A stretch of DNA of 64,000 bases, taken from Porites lobata (Eukaryota; Cnidaria; Anthozoa; Scleractinia; Poritidae). Positions 45,038-56,722 of this stretch are shown piece after piece. Location of the stretch: assembly GCA_942486035.1 (NCBI GenBank), contig CALNXK010000158.1, forward strand, positions 147,501 through 211,500, in the 5' to 3' direction. A program made the translations under genes and the position numbers. The notes below the pieces were generated by a model. It was given only the letters and a program-made list of their open reading frames with translations. It did no database searches and was not told the origin of the DNA. The first letter of the stretch is position 1. The number at the start of each line of letters is the position of its first letter.

Positions 45038-46290
45038 CTGTTCATTAGCAGTGACTAATAACAGTGCAGTGTGTTTGGTGATATTACTCCGTTTTTCCCT
45101 TTTGTAAGCCCTTTCGCTTAGGCAAGATACAGGCTTCCAAGTGCAGAACAGTTTTTTACATTTTATACAGAAATTTTAATTACTTCAACTCGCAAACAAT
45201 ATGACGAACATGAGCACAATCTTATGAACTGTTCATTAGTAATGACTAATAACAGTTCAGTGTATTTGTTGATATTTCTGTGGTCGTACGTTTTGTTGAT
45301 GTGTCTCGCGAGGACAGTATACACGCTTTCAAGTACAGAGTGATTTTATCTGTAACATTGTCAAGAAAATCTGGATACAATACGATGAACTTGCGTTTTA
45401 AACTGTACATAATTTACGTATATACGGTGACGAATTCATAATGCTAGATTTTAAATAATGTTAGTTCTTTTCAAGTAATGCAGATAACATTATATTTTCT
45501 ACCTGCAAGTTTAGATTCGCAAGAATGTAAAACTACGGTTGCTTCCTGAATTCAGATTCAGGCTCAGAGTAAATTTGCTGCTGGTTCTGTTCATTAGCAG
45601 TGATTAATAACAGTCCAGTTCGTTTATTTTTATATTAATGCTGATTTACTTAGCTGTGGCAATATTTAGAATGTATTTAGGTGCAGCGCAAGTTTCTCAG
45701 TTTTAGGAAATGAGCTGCAGTACAAACCAGCATTGTAAAACTGAATATGAGCCTTAGACTATACATCATTTACGTCTGAAATGCAGTGATGTATTCTTGC
45801 TAACAATGTTAGTTATTGTAGCTGATGCAGATAAAGTTTTTTTCCTATCTGCATTTTTAGATAGTCTTATTTAAAAAAAATAAGATCGCTATCTGGATTC
45901 AGATCTGCGTTTGTAAATTTTGCCTTGCTGTTTATTAGCAGTGACTAATAACAGTTCAGTGTGTTTACTCCCATTGCACAATATATAGTGATGAATTCAT
46001 AATACTACCCCCCGGCATGCAAATTGATTGTAAAATAATGGTCGCTCTCTGGTTTCAGATCCAGGTTTACAGTAAATTTGTTGCATAAACTGATTATTAG
46101 CAGTGTCTAATAACAGTTCAGTGTGTTTACTCCGATTGAACAGTAAAAAGTGAAGAATTAATAATGCTACCGTGCAAATTCATTTAAAAAAAATGGCCCC
46201 TCTCTGGGTTCAGATCCAGGTTAAGAGTAAATCTGTCGCCTGTACTGTTCTTTAGCAGTGACTAATAACAGTCAAGTATGTTAAGTAATG
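45038..46290. repeat. Hairpin-bearing degenerate satellite, array 3
   Basis: Six hairpins with CTGTT...CTAATAACAG arms start near 45038, 45229, 45587, 45928, 46090 and 46245. The surrounding sequence is collinear with array 1 (shared GTCGTACGTTTTGTTGATGT near 45287 and 17351; CTTAGCTGTGGCAATATTTA near 45649 and 17728). Confidence 0.8.
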
Positions 46291-46458
46291 TTACTACGGT
46301 GGTATGTTTTGTTAAGCTGATTTACTGAGGTAATATACATGCTTCCTAGTCTAGAGTAAATTTATTAATTCCCAAAAAATTGCGTAGATTCCGCAAACTC
46401 GCAAATTTGACAAATCAGCACTGTACAGAAGGTCAGTGTAAAAAACACCGACTGCCCC

Positions 46459-46691
46459 GGGGCCCGTTTCTCGAATGCCCTGGTAACTTTTCGGGCCCGA
46501 AATCAAATATTGAAATCGAAATATAAAGAGTAAGAGCGCGGGTCCTGGTTAGCAAACTACTCCATTTTGTTTCATTAACTGATAGTTTTATTATGTTAGA
46601 TGCATAATTATTGAAACCTCTATCTTGCATGTAAACAACAACAGCTTTGCAGGCCCCGTTAAATTATCGGGACTTTCAAGAAACGGGCCCC
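46459..46691. mobile_element. 233-bp MITE with GGGGCCCGTTTCTCGA ends (copy 2)
   Basis: The left end GGGGCCCGTTTCTCGAATGC and the inverted right end CAAGAAACGGGCCCC define it. Same family as 43879-44109. Confidence 0.85.
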
Positions 46692-47371
46692 TGGTGCGGA
46701 CCGCGCGGGATCATAGGAAAAGTCTTTATCCTCCCTGATGAATAGAAATATACACATGTAGTTTTAATGTCAGAGATTGCGTTGCTACAACAAGCGACAA
46801 TTTGTAAAGAAAATTAAAATGTCTTCATAATTTTGTGTTAGCGTCTTTTACCAATAAAATCAAGATTTTTTGTCATGAGACCATGTGTGAATATTCGTTC
46901 TTTCTTGTGTACAAGTGATAACACCAGTTACGAAAAAAATCTCGTACTAATTTTGACTTTGAACGAAACGACCATAAGGGGAACAATTTCTTCCAGGCTT
47001 TTTTTTAACTTGGTAGTAAAATTATGTGTATTTAGCTTTAAGCATTGTGGCCCCACTAAGCTGCGGTTACACTAGCCGTTTTACAGTTTGGGTAACTGGC
47101 TATTGCCCATGAGGAAACAACTTCTTCTGTGTGTGACCGATAATCGATTTTCCCAAAGTACTAGTGGTCGGAGTATTTGAGGACTTTAAAAAGTGCAGAG
47201 CCATCTGAAGTAAGAAATTCTAACAAGTTCCTATGTTGTCCCGTGGTGGGAGGGGTAGGGGTTTACAACAGGGAGTTTAAGCAACCACGGTGGCGACGCC
47301 GAAGGAGGAGAAAGCGTTAAAGTTAAAAAATAAATTCGCTCTGTTTAAATTTTCATCGCTCTTATTCCATC
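46692..47371. other. Intergenic, nothing recognised
   Basis: AT-rich sequence without a supported gene or repeat boundary. Confidence 0.5.
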
Positions 47372-47909
47372 TACAGTCAAACCCCGCTTTACTGCGGGAC
47401 ACCCGCTTAATACGGACACCTCATTATTACGGACAGTTTTCTGTATCCCTGGGGAAAGAAAGCCCTTACATTTTCTCTACAGTCAACCCGCTTAATACGG
47501 ACACCTCATTATTACGGACAGTTTGCTGTGTCCCTGGGGAAAGAAAGCCCTTACATTTTGTCTAAAGTCAACCCGCTTAATACGCACACCTCATTATTAC
47601 GAAGAGTTTGCTGTGTCCCTGGGGAAAGAAAGCCCTTACATTTTCTCTAAAGTCAACCCGCTTAATACGGACACCTCATTATTGCGGACAGTTTGCTGTG
47701 TCCCTGGGGAAAGAAAGCCCTTACATTTTCTCTAAAGTCAACCCGCTTTTTACGGAAACCTCATTATTACGAACAGTTTGCTGTGTCCCTGGTGAAAGAA
47801 AGCCCTTACATTTTCTCTAAAGTCAACCCGCTTAATACGGACACACCCCGTTAAAACGGACAATTTATATGACCCCCTCAGTGTCCGTATCAACGGGGTT
47901 TTGACTGTA
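47372..47909. mobile_element. 534-bp TA-flanked element filled with 85-bp tandem repeats
   Basis: The element at 47374-47907 begins CAGTCAAACCCCGCTTTACT, ends CGGGGTTTTGACTG and has TA on both sides. Between the ends, an 85-bp unit (CAACCCGCTTAATACGGACA...) is repeated about five times, at about 47479, 47564, 47649, 47734 and 47819. Because 85 is not a multiple of three, the open frames across it overlap in shifted registers. They are not genes. Confidence 0.88.
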
Positions 47910-48666
47910 GTTCCATTTTTCAAATGTTGAGTATTTTTTTCTGGAGTTGAATTCTAAGAAGCTATTATCTAAGTTCAGAAAAAGAAAAAGAAAATTGCCG
48001 TCTTATGTCCACGTCCTCCATAAAACGTGAAATTGGGAAGTTTCACATCGGAGTCGTACAGCGACGTCGGCAAAGAAATGAACAAAGTTGTTGTTTTGCT
48101 ACTTAAAGTTATTGCTATTCTTCCGTTCTCGTTGCCGTCGCCGTCGTGTTTCCTAAAGCTTCCGAACGTCTCCTCGAGGCCCTTAAAGAAAGTCCTTTGA
48201 AAACATAGAAGCCCTAGGGCCTATTTTCGGAAATTCTTTCTATCAGCGGGAGTCCAGAATAGCGGGAATGTATTTCAGTCAAACGTCGTTTTTTTTTTCA
48301 TTCTTGCTGTGGATTTGGCTGCTGTCTGTATTTTCGGGTACTGCGATAGAAAGATGATTGAAGAATCCACTCGAGTCTCCTTTTGGAAAACGTGTTCCCG
48401 AAAGTGATAAAACCGTCCTGCAATCGAGCGCATCAAGCTCTCAGTTAAGAAGTAGAGAGATTTTTTTACACGCTTCACAGTTTCTTGCAGGCTAATTGGA
48501 GTCACGCAACTGTTTTACATAGGAAAAAGCCATTGCGTGACGACACAAAGAACAGCTTGCCGTGTATTCCGCCTATTCAATAAAATTTATGAAACATTTG
48601 TGACCACTAACGAAAATTCAACATTAAAAATAAAAACTGTTTAACTTGTATTTCCCTGGCGGTATA
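47910..48666. other. Intergenic between two minisatellite-bearing MITEs
   Basis: It includes a GC-richer repeat-like stretch (48000-48180, with GTTGTTGTTTTGCTAC and CCGTCGCCGTCG). No coding sequence was supported. Confidence 0.45.
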
Positions 48667-49512
48667 TACAGCCAACTGCCTTTATAGCGGACACTCTAGG
48701 GACCTCGAGTTTAAGTGTCCTCAGTAGCATATGACAGTTTTTCCTAGGATTTAGCTGCTGTCCGTATTATCGGGGTGTCCGTTATAGCGGGGTGTCCGCA
48801 AGGTGAGAGTTGACTGTCATTTGTTTTTGCCGGGGATTTAGCTGCTGTCCGTATTATCGGGGTGTCCGTTATAACGAGGTGTCGGCAAGGCGAGAGCTGA
48901 CTGTAATTTGTTTTTACCGGGAATTTAGCTGCTGTTCGTATTATCGGGGTGTCCGTCATAGCCGGGTGTCCGCAAGGCGAGAGTTGACTTATTTGGTTTT
49001 ACCGGGGATTTAGCTGCTGTCCATATTATCCGGGTGTCCGTTTAAGTGGTGTGTCCGCAAGACGACAGTTGACTGTAATTTGTTTTTGCCGGGGATTTAG
49101 CTGCTGTCCGTATTATCGAGGTGGCCGTTATAGCTGGGTGTTCGCAAGGCGAGAGTTGACTGTAATTTGTTTTTGCCGGGGATTTAGCTGCTGTCCGTAT
49201 TATTGGGGTGTCCGTTAAAGTGGGGGGTCCGCAAGACGAGAGTTGACTGTAATTTGTTTTAACCGGGGCTTTAGCTGCTGCCCGTATTATCGGGGTGTCC
49301 GACATAGCAGGGAGTTCGCAAGGCGAGAGTTGACTGTAATTTGTTTTAACTGGGGATTTAGCTGCTGTCCGTATTATTGGGGTGTCCGATATAGCAGGGT
49401 GTTCGCAAGGCGAGAGTTGACTGTAATTTGTTTTAACCGGGGATTTAGCTGCTGTCCGTATTATCGGGGTGTCCGTTATAGCAGGGTGTTCGCAAGGCGA
49501 AAGTTGACTGTA
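48667..49512. mobile_element. 842-bp TA-flanked element filled with ~87-bp tandem repeats
   Basis: The element at 48669-49510 begins CAGCCAACTGCC and ends GGCGAAAGTTGACTG, with TA on each side. About eight or nine units of about 87 bp (GGGGATTTAGCTGCTGTCCG, then TATTATCGGGGTGTCCG) fill it. As 87 is 29 codons, open frames survive on both strands: a 192-codon minus-strand frame and a 122-codon plus-strand frame made of 29-residue repeats. They are products of the repeat length. Confidence 0.85.
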
Positions 49513-50855
49513 CAGGGCTCGAAAAGAGTCCCGCCTGATAGTCATGGACCAGTACTGATTTTTCTGCTGGACATGCAAGTTTTTATACTCACCAGGCAAG
49601 TGATTTCCTAACGAAATCACATTCTCCTAGAGTCTCTATTTTCCAGAATTACTGAGGACGACGCCGTCTTTGCTATTAAACTAAGTTGCGGATGAATGAA
49701 GATTTGCCAATTTCACTTTTTTTGAGTGGTCAATTCCCGGTTTTCCTAGTCTGGACTCAACCTCGTCCCTGGGGCTTTTGCCAGCCCAGTGCTGGTGGTG
49801 TTAGCTTTTGGCCCCACAGATCCTTATTACAATTTCAAAAAGTGAAGTGCAAATGTTGTTAAATAAATTTCATTGCTTACTTTCCTCTTCTGTTTTGTTT
49901 TTTGTTTGTTTGTTTGTTTTTCATCCAATCTAAAACTCTTATTCCCCCTAATCCTTGAATATGTAGCGCTGCTACTGACGTCGAACGAACATTGAACCGA
50001 AGCGAATTCATTCACATAAAATGGACATTTCACTGCTCAAAACATGATTTTTTCAACTTCGACCAAAGAGCAGAAAGTACAAAGGCGATACGCATTAAAG
50101 TCCTCCACGAGGAATGAAAAAGGTTTTTTTTTCTACTAATAAATGAATCACTTACCATAAATTCCCTCTTACCGCACTTCCGCTTGACTTTCGTGGAGTC
50201 ATCACGGACGCGAAAACGAGAAACGGGTTTTCAAGTCTAATCCCGAGCTAATCCCCGCCCAAAGTAACACAAGATTCGAAATAAGGCTAATGCCCCGCCT
50301 ACCGCGGCACAATATTTGTGCCTAATCCCCGGCTAATCCCCGCATAGTCCCAGGGTTGGGGAACGGGGATTTATATTACATAGATTAAGATTCACGTTTA
50401 CCAGGAACCCATCAGCGTTTACCGCAAAGGGCAAACTCAAGTTGAGAATTTCTCAGAATAGAAAATAAGCAGATAAAAACAGTTCCAAACGATTCCTATG
50501 GTTAAATCTAGCATGAAGCGACTTATTTTTGTGTAGAAGTAATTAAGAGTAAACGGAAAATAAGGGGATAACTTGGTCACGTGGTACAAGTTTGGCCTAA
50601 ACGTGAATCTAATCTCTCTAATGACTGGTGCATTACGCGTGCAAAACTTCGTGTACAAGACTTCTACACTGGTAAGAATTTCTCTTTTAATAAGTGCCAT
50701 AATAAAGAGATCTGCGTTTTTTCTCGGGAAAGTTAATTCATAAAAGCAGTAGAAAACCTTTTTCCTGTATGTATTTGCATAGTCTGATACTAAACACTCC
50801 TGGGGTTGGGAGAATTCTCCGCAGTTATGCAAACCGTGGGTTTGCATGACTGTCC

Positions 50856-50895
<40 letters not shown>

Positions 50896-51750
50896 CAAAC
50901 CCGGAAGACGTTTTCTAGTACTTAAATATAATAAACGTACTGCCCCTCCCCCTCCCCATCCCTGCTCCCCCTAACCCTGAGAATGAGAATGAAAGTTCAA
51001 GTTTTTTTTAAGCCCTGAATATGTTGGGGAACCCGCGTTTTTCCGTTTCCTCTTTTCAACATACGAGTAATCCCTGTAGTGAATTCCCTTGTCGGCACAG
51101 TGCGTGATTCCCTTGAAAAAACAAGTGTTTGCGTGACGTTCTACGGATCCGGGGGCCCGGCCTGTCATTGATCAAGTTATGATGACAGCAATCTCGGTTC
51201 ATACCTCGGCTTTTGTAGCCTATCAGGCGTTCTTTTTAAATCATCCGTCCATTATTAGTCTCCTTCTCAGTTGCTAGCATTGCGTGACTCCTCCAAGACC
51301 GTCATAAAAGAACGAGGTCAAACGGACATCCGGGCGACGCCTCTGCCATATTTGGCAAGATAATCTTGCGCAGTATCAACTTCCTTGCTCATCATTTTTC
51401 GTTGCGGAAGGTCCAGCAAAAAAGTCTCGTTTAAATTAAGCTACTTTGATTTAATATCCGGAGAATGTTGTTGACGGAATTCTTGATTGATCAGGTAAGT
51501 CGTTGCATTCAAACTTGAGAAACTTCTTAATAACATCATCTGTAAGCATGCAAGGGTTTACTCGCTGGACGAAGCTGAAGTTTATTACTTTTAATAATAG
51601 AGTTGCGTGTTACATAGAACACTGATGGAAGTGCGTGTTAAATGATGTTGGTGTTTAAAAGTACATGTACAGAAACATAAGACACAGTGTTTAAGCACAG
51701 GAAACGGAGAACAACCTTGAAGATACGATGCGCAGCTCTGGCGTAATGTA
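49513..51750. other. Intergenic
   Basis: No gene was recognised. A large hairpin element lies at 50773-50902. A block of GCTAATCCC/CCCCG words lies at about 50240-50350. Confidence 0.5.
50773..50902. mobile_element. 130-bp hairpin MITE
   Basis: The inner arms GGGGTTGGGAGAATTC and GAATTCTCCCAACCCC and the outer arms TTTGCATAGTCTGATA and TATCAGGCTATGCAAA are nested around a GCAAACC/GGTTTGC core. Non-coding. Confidence 0.75.
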
Positions 51751-51753
51751 GAC

Positions 51754-51895
51754 TATAAACTTCGAGGTGTTTCACAAAAATGATTTCAGAAGGAAAAATT
51801 TTAAAGGATGCAAAAATGAGCTTTTTATGCGATTTCCAGACACTCATTGAAAATTAATTTCCCTTGTACTTTCTTCATGAATATTAGCAGTATTG
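51754..51895 (+). pseudogene. Decayed fragment of an NLR NACHT exon
   Basis: About 140 bases align with 11517-11694 of copy A. Both have ACTTCGAGGTGTTTCA, then after a gap GATTTCCA-ACACTCATT, AATTAATTTCC, TTGTA-TTTCTT and ATGAAT. The match crosses the stop codon of the NACHT frame of copy A and its following sequence, with many substitutions and a deletion. It is too short and eroded to encode anything. Confidence 0.65.
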
Positions 51896-54270
51896 TGAGA
51901 AGAGTAACGAAAGAAAGTGCTTGTAAAAGCAAATAATATTTTCATGATAGCTGATGACGTTGTTTATGGACCATGGGGGAGGGGAGAAACAAAATGAAAG
52001 TGAAAGACTCCTGAAACTTTGAGTATCTTAACCCTTTAACTCCTAATAGTGACCACCATCAGTTTTCTCCTCACAATATCCATATGTTACTAAGAAAATG
52101 GTTATGAGAGTTAATAAAATGATCACTAAAGAGAAAATGCTTCGATCTGTTATCAAATTCTCTCTACTGATTCTTTAAGGAAATGTATGGAGATCAGTTT
52201 GGAGAATTTGTAGGTGGATATCAGGGCTTAAAGGGGCTATGTCATGCTACTTGCTATCTTTTTAAAAAGCAAAACCTTTTTTTGCAGTACCGTAATTGAA
52301 ATCCAAAAATAATGGTCTAGTTTTGTTATTTTTTGAGACCTATATTTAGGCATTGTACAATATAGTAACTGTTTCTTGTCCTCCGTGGCAAAGGATGGCA
52401 AGAATGGACATGGATTGAAACTTGAAAAATCTGGGTCATTTTTTCAAGTTTTAATGCTATTCCTGCAAAAATTGCTCAAAAAATATTATGATTGGTGCTA
52501 CCTGGTAAAATTTGATTTGTGTTTTCTTTTTAACCCTATGGGAGCATTTTTAAACTATTATGTAGACTTCTGGCTTTGCAGTCCACATGCACAGATGGTG
52601 ATGGAACTTTATTGATGCAGACTACCTGCAAATCGTGGAGCTGCTAATCAGAACAAAATTGTCTTTATCTTACCAACTCACTGATTCAGCCATAAAGTAA
52701 ATTATTTAAAATACAAACTACCTGCAAATAACAGAGTTGGTCTAGGCTCAGGTAAAATGTGGCATGGAGATATTTTGTTTACACTTCTTTTGTAATACTA
52801 AAATATTACTATAAATTATACAAAACAGTTAGTAATTTGTTTTAGAGACAATTTTAGAATTGGTGTAATTTTTTTATCAACCTCTTTCCCAGGGTTCTCT
52901 CTCTAAGTTCCTCTCTCGAGAAAGAACACTGCTGGTTGCAGCCTGGTCAATAAGCTTAACCTATGATAGTGAACTCCTCATAGGGGTTGGGTGAATGTGC
53001 AGATGTACTATCTAGCTAAGTTTTGCTTGAACAGAAATTTGTTCATGGAGCAAATAATGAGCTCAAACTCAAGGCAGTTAAATGCCTGTTTATGCATATG
53101 CTATTTTGTTCTGGAACTGGCTAAATAACAGAGCAAAGGTTTTTATTATTATTATTATTATTTATTTGAGACCATTTTTTTGATTGCTCTGAAAAATTAA
53201 TTTCAAATTTGACCCCAAAGGACTAAATGCTCACTGTTTTATTGAATATCAAATAGTGGCTTAATGGAGTTTGCTCATGCAATCTCAGAGAAGATTTGCA
53301 ACAAAACAATTCAGGAACTATGATATTTTCCTTTTTTCAGAATGTAAATTGCATTGCTCTTAATATGCTTGAGGTGAATGCTTTTGATCCACTGATGGGT
53401 GAGGCTCATGGTGCATCAATGAATTAAGGTACTTGAATACATGTATATAATTATATGTGTGTATTACCAATAGTAAGACAGATGTTTGCTAGTTTTAAGT
53501 TACTGTGCAGTGGATTAACTTATTGTTAATGAAGGAGGAAAAATGCCCTACTAAACTTCTTATTCTGCTCCTGAATTGCCCCTTATTTGGGTTGTGAAAC
53601 CAAATGAGAATTTGAAATTATTTCATGTGTCCCTTCTTCGCATTTGAATTTTATCAGTTTTCATCAAAGGTGAATATATTCAATTTCAAGCGTAAAGACA
53701 TGGTCAGCAAAGCTGTGCGCACAAAATAATAATCATTTGGTTTGAATCTGTATCGTTGGTTAGTAGAAGTTAGGTAACCTGTAAATGATTCATACGTGAC
53801 TCTATTAGGAAATCCTCAAGATCCTGTATATGATTCTATCCCACTGCAAGTCAGGGGTAATTAAACTCAACACCTACCGGTACATGTTTTCCTAAATGAA
53901 AAGACAGCTGATGGTCACATATGTCTTTGCTTCAAGTTTTCATTCTATTTCTTTAGATTCTCGTAAAAAGGAAGTAAAATGACGTGGGCCTTAATTAATT
54001 AATCCATTATTTTTTACAGCCAAATGCTAAAAAATCCACAATGAACCTTAAGGAAATGACCACAAAGAAACTGTGGGACTTTGCCTATTTTGCCCATGGA
54101 AAACATGGACAATTTGGCAGATGATCTTCTAATGAAGTTGAACACTAGGTGACGTGTGCTCTTTGCATCTGTGCACCTAGAAACCAAAATAATTCAGCAC
54201 TCTGGAGTAATATTACATGATCTCAATTATTCCTCAATGAAGATCACTGAAATTGTATTTTCAAGTTGAC
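51896..54270. other. Intergenic, AT-rich
   Basis: No gene was supported. The word AAAGGGGCTATGTCATGCTA at about 52229 is a diverged form of the GGGGCTGTGTCAC words at 13492 and in the 3-kb array units, so it is probably a dispersed repeat. Confidence 0.5.
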
Positions 54271-54274
54271 GCTT

Positions 54275-54620
54275 ACTTTTAGGATACTTTTATTAGTATA
54301 CTTTTGTTTTGAATCGATTCCAACATATAATATTCTCAGGCGGTGTCTTTAATTTTTTAAGTATACTTATAGTAAAGTACACTTTTCTTTGGGAAAATTT
54401 TTTCACCAGCACTGAAGTTTGAAGAAGTATACTTAAAGTACACTTTAATATATGAAGTATAAATGAAATACATTTGCCGTTAATATACTCAATTAATTTT
54501 ATACTTTTTTTGAACTACAAATGAATTATACTTCTAATACTTTTTTCCCCTGAAAAACACATATATAAGTATACTTGAAGTATACTTACACGTAAAGTAT
54601 ACTTTATTTCTGTGAGGGCA
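54275..54620. repeat. AGTATACTT-rich palindromic repeat
   Basis: The palindromic word AGTATACTT and near variants (AAGTATACTTAAAGTACAC, AAGTATACTTGAAGTATAC) occur at least eight times in about 340 bases. This gives many self-complementary segments. Probably a MITE of the AAGTATACTT type; boundaries are unclear. Confidence 0.65.
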
Positions 54621-56608
54621 CTTTAGATATTGCAAGCACCACACTCAAAACAGGGGCAACCAAACATTATTGGCCTTCCATCACAGTTTCTGTTCATAGC
54701 AAAGAAATCTGACTTTTAAAACTGAGAAACCTTTCGCTAAATCTTAGAGTGTCTAACATGGCCCTGGTTTAGACAGGTTTGTTACCCTGTAAACATTATT
54801 AATAAATTAGCATTCATTATTAAATTATTATTATTATTATTATAAATTATGTAATCTCATGCAGAACAACAATTAACAGTTAGCTGTATATTTGCCAAAC
54901 TTATATATATTACTCATTTGTGCACAGGGTCTGAAAGGTACATGTAGTTAATTACCAACTTGTGAGGCAAGGCTTCCTGTGATGTCCAGGCTTAAAAAGG
55001 TAATTAAAGGTACTTACTATTCAAAGGGTACTTTAGGTTTTTGTTTTTACTGTTAAATTTCTTTGTCCTAAACCTGATTCTTAACCTGTTTTGGTTAACA
55101 GCTAGATGCAGATAATTGTTAATTTAGGGATGTCACTAAGATTTCAAGTTGTCGGGTAAATACAACAAGTAGGCGGGGGAATCAAACTGCTAGGGATTTC
55201 TTTTGGTCCTATTTTTCTTCTATTTTCCTATGAAAGTAGCCGGGAGCCGCATTCATAGTAGCCAGGGAAATCCCTAACCCCCGCCCCTTAATGACAGCCC
55301 TGTTAATTTCCCACTCTTTTGCCCGTGAAAGCACTGAGCATCTGACAGGATGTGAAAAAAAATATGAAAATTTGGTGGCAATGTTAAGACATACTATGCA
55401 GAAAATAGCCTCACACTGTAAATTGATTTGCAGTCAAATTGACAAAACTGTGAGTTGCACTAAAATTATTTTCTGGAATGTTATTATGCTGCAAGAAAAA
55501 AATTCAGTCAGGGGTGAGCAACTAATATATGTTTGTGGTTTTGAATTCGCTTAAAGCTTGTGTTACTGCCAGCTGATCTTTGCTGTGATTGCTCATAACA
55601 TAGTAATGATATCTGAAATATATTAAGTGTTCACAGTTTTGTCGGTTTGACTGTAAATTATTTCTTATCAATTGACTCCCACTGACTACAGTAGAATGCC
55701 TATCAGAGTTGTCCAGAAAAATTAGAGAGGAAGAAAAAATTAAGAAGGGGGCAATGATAGGACTAGAATAAAAGGTATTAATAGAGGGAGTCTTAAGACT
55801 TTCCTGGGAAAAATTCGGGGCATTCTGAAAAGTGTATTTAATTTGGAGCCGTCATCGTGCATGAAAGCATTTTTTTTAGCTGTAAGGACAGGCACCTTTA
55901 TTTACCCACAAATATATCTGTCTGGATTTGCTAAAACATGGCTAAAGAAATTTCAAGTGCATTTTCACAATTTCACATCCAAGTCAAATAAAAATTAGTG
56001 CCTAAAAGTTACTAGCTGAGGCTTTTTGATAACAATGACAAATTTATTATTGCTGGTAACAGACAACAAATTTCTCTCGGAGAAGTAACAGGATTTTGCG
56101 ATGAAATAAACAACATTATTTGAAATGTCCAGAAATTATAACCTTTTAGTCAGTCAAACTGTGAGGCCCATAGCTAAGTGCCTGCCAAAAACAGATTAAG
56201 AAGCCATTAATCTTTGAGCACAGAATTGGCTTTCTAAGACAAAATCACGTAAACTAAACACTCATGAAGTGTTTTTGTGCTTGGCAGTATTCTGGTAACA
56301 CGAGCTCAACCACACACCTTCGTTTTGTCTGTCAACGTCTTCACCAAATCACACAATAAATCACTTTCCCAGCAATCACAATTAACACTCCCAAAAACCA
56401 CTCATAATATTTCCACATTTGACATGGGTGAAACATAATGAAATAACTCGGAAAAACCCTAACTTTCTCCACATAAAACATCGCATGGAAACTTTTAGAA
56501 CTCGACTCACACAATCAATATAGGGCTTTGGCTTCAGGTCAGAAATGAGCATAAATTTCCATTTCCCCAAATAGATTTCACTTCAAGAACTTACTTTCTG
56601 AGGCCAAT
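54621..56608. other. Intergenic up to the duplication edge
   Basis: No gene was recognised. An 87-codon open frame at 55291-55554 has no motif and no neighbouring splice evidence. Sequence matching base 1 begins at 56609, so the boundary of the duplicated block lies at or just before this point, or before the start of the window. Confidence 0.5.
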
Positions 56609-56722
56609 GACTTTTTACTGCCAACAACGAAGCTTGCATTTTCCTGATGTATTTTTATTACTATTTTTGACCCCTAAATAACAATTTGCTCAAATCTCCA
56701 TACAAACCTTTAGAATATTCTG

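Noticed and set aside
47290..47820. Chain of 70-90 codon plus-strand frames with LGKESPYIF repeats
   Set aside because: Generated by the 85-bp minisatellite in shifting registers.
49042..49620. 192-codon minus-strand frame with 29-residue repeats
   Set aside because: The 87-bp repeat length is a multiple of three, so it stays open in several frames on both strands. It lies within a TA-flanked MITE.
55291..55554. 87-codon plus-strand frame
   Set aside because: No recognisable motif, no duplicate for comparison and no splice or start context; chance frame in AT-rich DNA.
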